DNA of 64,000 nucleotides from Mixophyes australis. Lineage: Eukaryota > Chordata > Amphibia > Anura > Limnodynastidae. The DNA is taken from NCBI GenBank assembly GCA_036250195.1, contig JAVHZZ010000003.1, positions 297,133,565-297,197,564 on the forward strand, read 5' to 3'. Shown here piece by piece: positions 58,322-64,000 of this stretch; position 1 is the first letter of the stretch; each line of letters begins with the position of its first letter. The translations under genes and the position numbers were made by a program. Below the pieces are notes generated by a model. The model saw nothing but the letters and a program-made list of their open reading frames with translations, was not told the origin of the DNA and searched no databases.

Positions 58322-61156
58322 TGTTCTGGGCGAGATATTTTAAAACATAAAGTGATAAAAAATATAGAAAAGAAATGTTAAAAATTAATAAGACTTGGGA
58401 ACGTATTGGCCGATAAATGTGTGATAATATACCTCAAAATGTAGCACTCCTATATCTCATTAATCAGTTGGTAATATTTCTTAGTGTATTGCCCCATGGC
58501 TATTATTTCTGCCATGGATCGATATCATTATTAAATGTCTGTTGATATGACTCATACTGCCACATCAATATTATTAAGAAAGTATTGTATTTTAAGTCCC
58601 TGTGATAGTTTTCTCAGAATCATTCTTGTTTTATTAAGAGCTGCAGCTGTGTGTCAGTTACATGTAATGGCATTATTACTGGCACCTCCCATTCATATCT
58701 ATAATATCGTGCCATACAGTAGCGTACCAAAAATCTGCTAAGAATCAATTTATCCACATATCCCTAATGCTTAGGCTAAATAATGTCCCCTATTAATTAC
58801 TATGCGGCTCAAATAGATAGATCACCTAAGTTACCGAGAGTCGCAGCTAGTCTTCCACTATCGGCTGGTACTTTCGGGTGTGTGACGTCACCACGCCCGG
58901 CGTACGTTTCGCCTAGAGCTTGTTCACGGGGTGACACGATCGTTGTCAATGAGCTTCTTTTTATACAGTGAGTGGCCAATCCAATGACTGGTGTGTAAGA
59001 TTGACACATGAGCCATCCAATCAAGGAATATATATCAATATATATCCTCAAAGCACAAAAAGATAGGTTAAGGGGAAAATACAGTACAGAACAACAATCA
59101 CTTAGAGCCAATTGTCACAAGTAAAGAGATGAAATGGTGCTATTAAAATGAATGCATTGAGTATACAACTCAGATAATATATAATTTAATTATTGATTGA
59201 CTTGTAAAGGGTAAGTATTAATAAGTGAAAAAATAAAAAAAGAAAGTATCATGAAAAAGATAATAAAATCCTAATGATGTAAACCACTTAATAAGTTATT
59301 TCTATGCTGGTAAATATTATCATTCGACATTATCCTCAAAATTATATGTGTGTCCAATGATACGATGTCACATCTTGAATACTGATAATTTTATTTCCTT
59401 ATTTTTGTAAAAGATTACAGTTAGTACCATCAGCATGCTGGTTTATTTAAAAAACAAAAACAGAAAAAACAAACACAAAAAAATCCAAAGTCAAAATTAC
59501 ATCCTTGAACTAAGCAATTGTGCCTCTGCCTTGTTCCACCTTAGATATTATTATTTTACTACATACATTAACTTGCAAGTATCCTAACCCAGACATCTCT
59601 GCTTAACAATTGCTACCTAGACATATCTGAATGCAGTACAATTCCACTAACATTTATACTTTAGTTCACACTTCATAGTTTTCTTATTTACTTATTTTAA
59701 TGTATGTACTTTGTAGCATTAAAAAGACACACAATGTTTAATTAATCAAAATAAAATTAATGATTTTAGATTAGATTATTCTGATTTAGATTATTTTTTT
59801 TGTAACAGTTCATCATTTCAAATTTCTTTATCTTTCTTTTGAATTTATGAATTCATATATACCAGCCCCAGGACTGATGCCCTAGAGCGTCCTGGTCTTC
59901 CTCTGTTAATTTAAAATCCTTGGAGGTCCAGAGGTTTGTTCAGAGTCCTTGCAAGACTGAAAACCTATGTATAATAAACTTCCTTCCCCCTCTCTCTCCT
60001 TTAACTTCCCTCACCTCGTCCTGCCTCCTGTCTCGCCCCCTCCTTTCCTTGAGTGGCTACCTGCACTGCTCAGGTGTAACAAATTAGGACAGACTTCGTT
60101 ATCTGCCCCCCTTTCTTCATGCCACTTGCCTCGGGCCACCTAGCGAGTATCCTCCCTTATCCTTCTTCGGCACCATTGCAGCGCCTGCAATTTCTTTAAT
60201 CCAATTACATTACACAAGTGATGTTATGATATGTATGTAATATGTATAAACTCCTGTAAATAATATCATGAGCTTGCGTATAATCTGTGATCTCATATAT
60301 CATCCCTCCAGTGTTCATAAGGATTGTCAATTATAAGGAATAAAGCATCATCTCTATATTTTATTATGGATAGTAGAAGTCATCTCAGAATTCTGTGACC
60401 TGTGTTAAAGCAGTAAGTATACAAAGGCATGATTTAATATAGTCACAGAACTCCTCTGTGACTTCTACAATCTTAATCATTTACATAATTTTTACATAAT
60501 TTACATTATCCCATATATAAACTGCTTTTTTGCTTTCTGTACCTTTTCTTGCTTTACTTCTCTTATACAGGTGTTATGTTCTTAAATTTGTTATATTTCT
60601 TCTTCAGTACTTGCTATTTTACATGAAAAAGGTTACCGTTTTATCCTAACACAAATGCCACCTGTTATAAGCTTTGCCAGTTGAGTCATTTTTAAGTGGA
60701 AACAAACAACCTGTATAGAAATAGTTTTGGTATCCACAGTATACTCACTTCCAGGCAACCTACATACAGCTTCCCTGTTGTGAACGGAGAGAGACGTTGT
60801 CTATTGATTGCACTGCTACAGATTGATGCTGACTTATCTGGTGTGTGGAGTCTAATGGGTGACTGGTCTTCACTAGGGGACCTTGCAAAGAGGTCATGGA
60901 CTTTGCTGCAAAATACACAAAGGTTGTGGCCCTCCTGTTTCCGGCTACTGACTGTAGTCAAAGTCAGTGGGTAATACACAGAGAAAGTCCCGGATTGGTC
61001 AGAGGTTAGGACTGGCAGCCCAAATGCAAAGTAAAAAAAAACAAATGTCAGGGTCACATGTAGACAGGGATGATCCAGGAGAAGACAGTAATAAAGAACT
61101 AATTCCCAAGTCGGTAATGAAGACACAAATAGATGGCAGGCAGCCAGATGGTCAGA
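58322..61156. other. Presumed intron; unclassified GC-rich patch at 58810-58970
   Basis: Most of the stretch is AT-rich and featureless. A GC-richer patch (about 58840-58950, GTGACGTCACCACGCCC) and a CT-rich stretch (59985-60200) look like pieces of dispersed repeats but could not be classified. Confidence 0.4.
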
Positions 61157-61413
61157 GGCAAGTCTTCTGTCTGGAGTTTTTATGTTCTCCCTGTGTTTGC
61201 ATGGTTTTCCTCTAGGTGATCCGGTTTCCTCCCATTTTCAAAAACATACTGGCTTCTGACAAAAGTAACCCTAATGTTTGTGTGCTTGTATAATAGATAA
61301 ATTACACTGTAAGATCCAATGTGGCTGGGACTGATACAAATGATTACATATTCTCTGTGAAGGGCTCTGTAATTTGTAAGCACTATATAAATAAAGGATA
61401 ATAAAAGAGGACA
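61157..61413 (+). repeat. Diverged SINE fragment, same family as 33320-33682
   Basis: Contains TTTTTATGTTCTCCCTGTG, CATACTGGCTTCTGAC, ACTGTAAGATCCAATG, GGGACTGATACAAATG and the CACTATATAAATAAAGG tail in the same order as the full SINE. The tRNA-like head is missing. Confidence 0.8.
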
Positions 61414-61591
61414 AAAAAGTTGGGTCAAAAATAACAGACACAATACAAGTCACAAGGACATACTATAGCAACTCAATATGCAAGTTATTCAGGCACCACA
61501 GCATGTATTGAGCTGGACTTTTACATTCACCACCAGCAAAAAGAGAGAAGGTGCACACTGGACTAAGCACGTATTGTGACTGAGCGTACAG

Positions 61592-61875
61592 CATACTTGC
61601 CAACATTTTGTAGAGCCCCTCCGGGAGTTCCCAGAGGGAGTATGGGTGGAGGTGGTGGGACTTGTTGAATTACATCACTTTGGTGTCATAACACATACGC
61701 AAAATTTTACATTGGGGGGCGAGGCCAAAATGACGCGATTCCCTGAGAATCACGTCATTGCAGCTCTAATTCTGCCCACATCACTTGGAAGGGTTCCCTA
61801 CTCTTCCAGGAGTTCAGGGGATCTACCTGGAATTCGGGAGTCTCCCAGACATTCCAGGAGAGTTGGCAAGTATGG
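61592..61875. repeat. MITE-like repeat with CATACTTGCCAAC / GTTGGCAAGTATG ends
   Basis: Perfect 13-bp inverted ends CATACTTGCCAAC and GTTGGCAAGTATG bound a segment with internal repeats of the GGGAGT/ACTCC type and a conserved AAAATGACGCGATTCCCTG stretch. The copy at 5319-5556 has similar ends. A TA duplication inside the ends is possible but cannot be separated from the repeat itself. Confidence 0.65.
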
Positions 61876-61879
61876 ACTG

Positions 61880-62716
61880 CAGATACATAAGTATTACACA
61901 GATTATCTGTGAGGTAAGTAGACTGACTCCTAGGAATAGTATACAGTATATAGTGTATAGAGAATAATGCAGACTCTCATACTAGTTGCATATAGTGTGC
62001 AGGATGTTTTATGCTTTGCAAGTAGAGGGAGAATAGAAAAGTCTTGACTTTTCATACACTTACATGATGGATCCAAGCATTATGTAAGCCACCACTAAAA
62101 CCTAATTGACAAGTTCTCTTAAAAACTTTTTGCAATCTTACAGAGCCATTTTCCTGCTGTTGATTGAACAGTACTGCTTAGGGAAGTGCCATCAAGTAAG
62201 GCATATCATACTCACAATTATAAAAACAAATTCTTACTGACAAATAGCTCATCATTTTAAATCTACCCACTTGCCTGGAACCCAGTCGGCTACTCTAGTT
62301 CCACAGTTCTGAGTATTACTGCAAGCCCTCTGGTATGTAATCTGACAGGTCCAGTATGTCACAGAGGGTTCCAATCAAAGTAAAGCCTTATGTTTTACAA
62401 ATATTTAAAGTGCAGTCGTTCTTACACCATTTAATTACATCCATTTCAGTCTGAGTTATTTCATCGTACATTTTAAAAATAATAATGGAGCAAGAATAGT
62501 TTTATCTGCCAATCCAGGACACCAACACACTAAATAACATTGAACAAATCTTTTCTACAGAACTGCACAAGAAAACGTGAATGTATCTTATTATTTTGGA
62601 TTAAAATTTGCTGTAAACACTGACATGTGCAGTTAAACCTATATATAACATCTATATGAAATGTGTACTATATCTATATATATGCATGATATTGAAAATT
62701 GATAAAAGCATTGACA
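61880..62716. other. Presumed intron, nothing recognised
   Basis: No gene or repeat could be identified in this AT-rich stretch. Confidence 0.4.
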
Positions 62717-62724
62717 CGCTGAAT

Positions 62725-62925
62725 CAGGGGTGGGCTGGGCCGGGAGGCAGGGGTGCATCCGTCCCCTGGGCCGCTCAGAGTGACCGCTTTTCGGGCCGGA
62801 CACACCCCCCGTGGATGCAATATTACCTCAATATTGCATCCACCGACACGCGATGCGGCCGTGTCAGCGCACAGACGGCCGCATCACATGACACCCCCAG
62901 GCTGCATGTTGCCAGCCCCCGCCTG
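62725..62925. mobile_element. GC-rich hAT-type MITE with 8-bp duplication CGCTGAAT
   Basis: A 201-bp element starting CAGGGGTGGGCTGG and ending CCAGCCCCCGCCTG. The ends are imperfect inverse complements. CGCTGAAT is present on both sides (62717-62724, 62926-62933). Much richer in G+C than its surroundings. The centre holds GATGCAATATTACCTCAATATTGCATC, a small hairpin. Confidence 0.88.
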
Positions 62926-63474
62926 CGCTGAATTATACTGGGCTTATATTTGCTTGATATAAGCTGCAAAGGGAAAAATGAATATATTCCTCTATATATT
63001 TGGTATTGCAAGATCTACAATCCCAGCTTCTAAGTAAGACAGTGTCTAAAAAAATAAAGAATGTACAAAACAAAATTAATGAATTAGATGATGAAAGTAT
63101 GACATGCAGCATGCAAGTGCTATCAATCACTGTATCTCAGTGTGTGTGCCTGTCAACAATAGCCTACACTGAAATGACAAATGTCACCTATAGACAGAAT
63201 AGGTGTTGAAATGATTTAGATTATTATTATTTTCTTTTGTTTATATGTCACCACAAAGGGTCCGCAGCGCAGTACATAGAGCATGGATAAAACAGAAGTG
63301 GCATACAGGGCAGCAAAAACAAAGTTCAATTAAAACCAACTCAACTGAGTACAGGTGCATAGGGCAAAGAGGTATACGTGAATTCAAGAACACTTAGAAG
63401 CTAGGAAAGTGTAGGGGGAGAGGTGGGTAGTGAACTAAAGCATGCTGAACCAGTGCATAGTAGTATGTCTAGAC

Positions 63475-63621
63475 CAGTGTTGGCTAACCTATGACACTCC
63501 AGGTGTTGTGAAACTACAAGTCCCAGCATACCCTTCCAGCAATAAGCTGCTATATATTGGCAAAGCATGCTGGGACTTGTAGTTTCACAACACCTGGCGT
63601 GTCACAGGTTAGCCAACACTG
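63475..63621. mobile_element. Palindromic hAT-type MITE with 8-bp duplication GTCTAGAC
   Basis: A 147-bp element from CAGTGTTGGCTAACCT to AGGTTAGCCAACACTG, almost fully self-complementary. Arms include GTTGTGAAACTACAAGTCCC and GGGACTTGTAGTTTCACAAC. It is flanked by GTCTAGAC at 63467-63474 and 63622-63629. The duplication is itself a palindrome. Noncoding. Confidence 0.93.
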
Positions 63622-63629
63622 GTCTAGAC

Positions 63630-64000
63630 TAACAAGATCAGAGCAGTCATGGTGTTGCAAAGGCAAGGGAGAACAGGAGATCCAAGGGCAGGGACCAAGT
63701 GAGGCTGGGGATTCAAAGGCAGAGGTAACAGGAGCAAGAGGACACAAGAATTAAACGGCCCTACTCTCAGTGAGAGGGCTGACTGACAGGAAACACAATG
63801 TGGGTAGTCAGGGTGAAGAGACTAGAAGTCTGAAGAGAGAGATGAGCAAGAGCGGGTAGTAAGAGGAGCGGAGGAAAAATAAGGTATAATACGATGGTGA
63901 AGAAGGATCATGAAGAAGAGGGCAAGAGAGACATTAGATAGTGGAAGGGTAGGCTTTACTGAACAGATGGGTTTTAACGGATCATTTGAAGCTATGCAGG
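63630..64000. other. Window end, purine-rich DNA
   Basis: Purine-rich text (AGGGAGAACAGGAGA, GAAGAAGAGGGCAAGAG) that could be part of a dispersed repeat; no gene recognised. Confidence 0.35.

Overview
This is a window of vertebrate nuclear DNA. It is AT-rich, has large introns and is dense in transposable elements. The only host gene recognised is the 3' half of a metabotropic glutamate receptor 1 gene (GRM1), read on the minus strand in five coding exons: 36819-36573, 35542-35374, 31647-31521, 16293-15363 and 3912-3096. Every exon has consensus splice sites and the split codons join in phase. The C-terminal tail (WSEPGG start, PPSPF Homer ligand, SSTL end) identifies GRM1 rather than GRM5. 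The repeat repertoire (Gmr1-type Ty3 element, DIRS, Tx1/L1-like LINEs, several hAT and 3-bp-TSD MITE families, a tRNA-SINE ending in GCGCTATATAAATAA) suggests an anuran amphibian. The species is an inference; no species-specific marker was used.

Layout by position. 1-3095: 3' UTR and/or downstream DNA. 3096-36819: GRM1 exons and introns. The 15.2-kb intron between the cysteine-rich exon and the 7TM exon (16294-31520) holds a nested insertion. A Ty3-type retrotransposon (20034-30583, plus strand, LTRs at both ends, order gag-PR-IN-RT-RNaseH) is split in its gag by a complete hAT transposon (21230-26465, 8-bp duplication GTTGTTTG). 36820-64000: presumed upstream intron of GRM1, with no further exon found. 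It contains a second, larger copy of the same hAT family (42870-51351, duplication CTAAGCCA), LINE fragments, a solo LTR with perfect 5-bp duplication (52498-53221), a DIRS remnant fused to an L1/Tx1 remnant (about 56072-58321), and several MITEs with exact target-site duplications.

All transposon genes here are broken by stops, frameshifts or insertions. The two hAT copies are the most informative part. They share termini, a BED-finger transposase and tandem arrays. The arrays differ greatly in copy number, and part of one array appears to derive from transposase-coding sequence. Two copies of another repeat lie in inverted orientation on either side of the GRM1 7TM exon.
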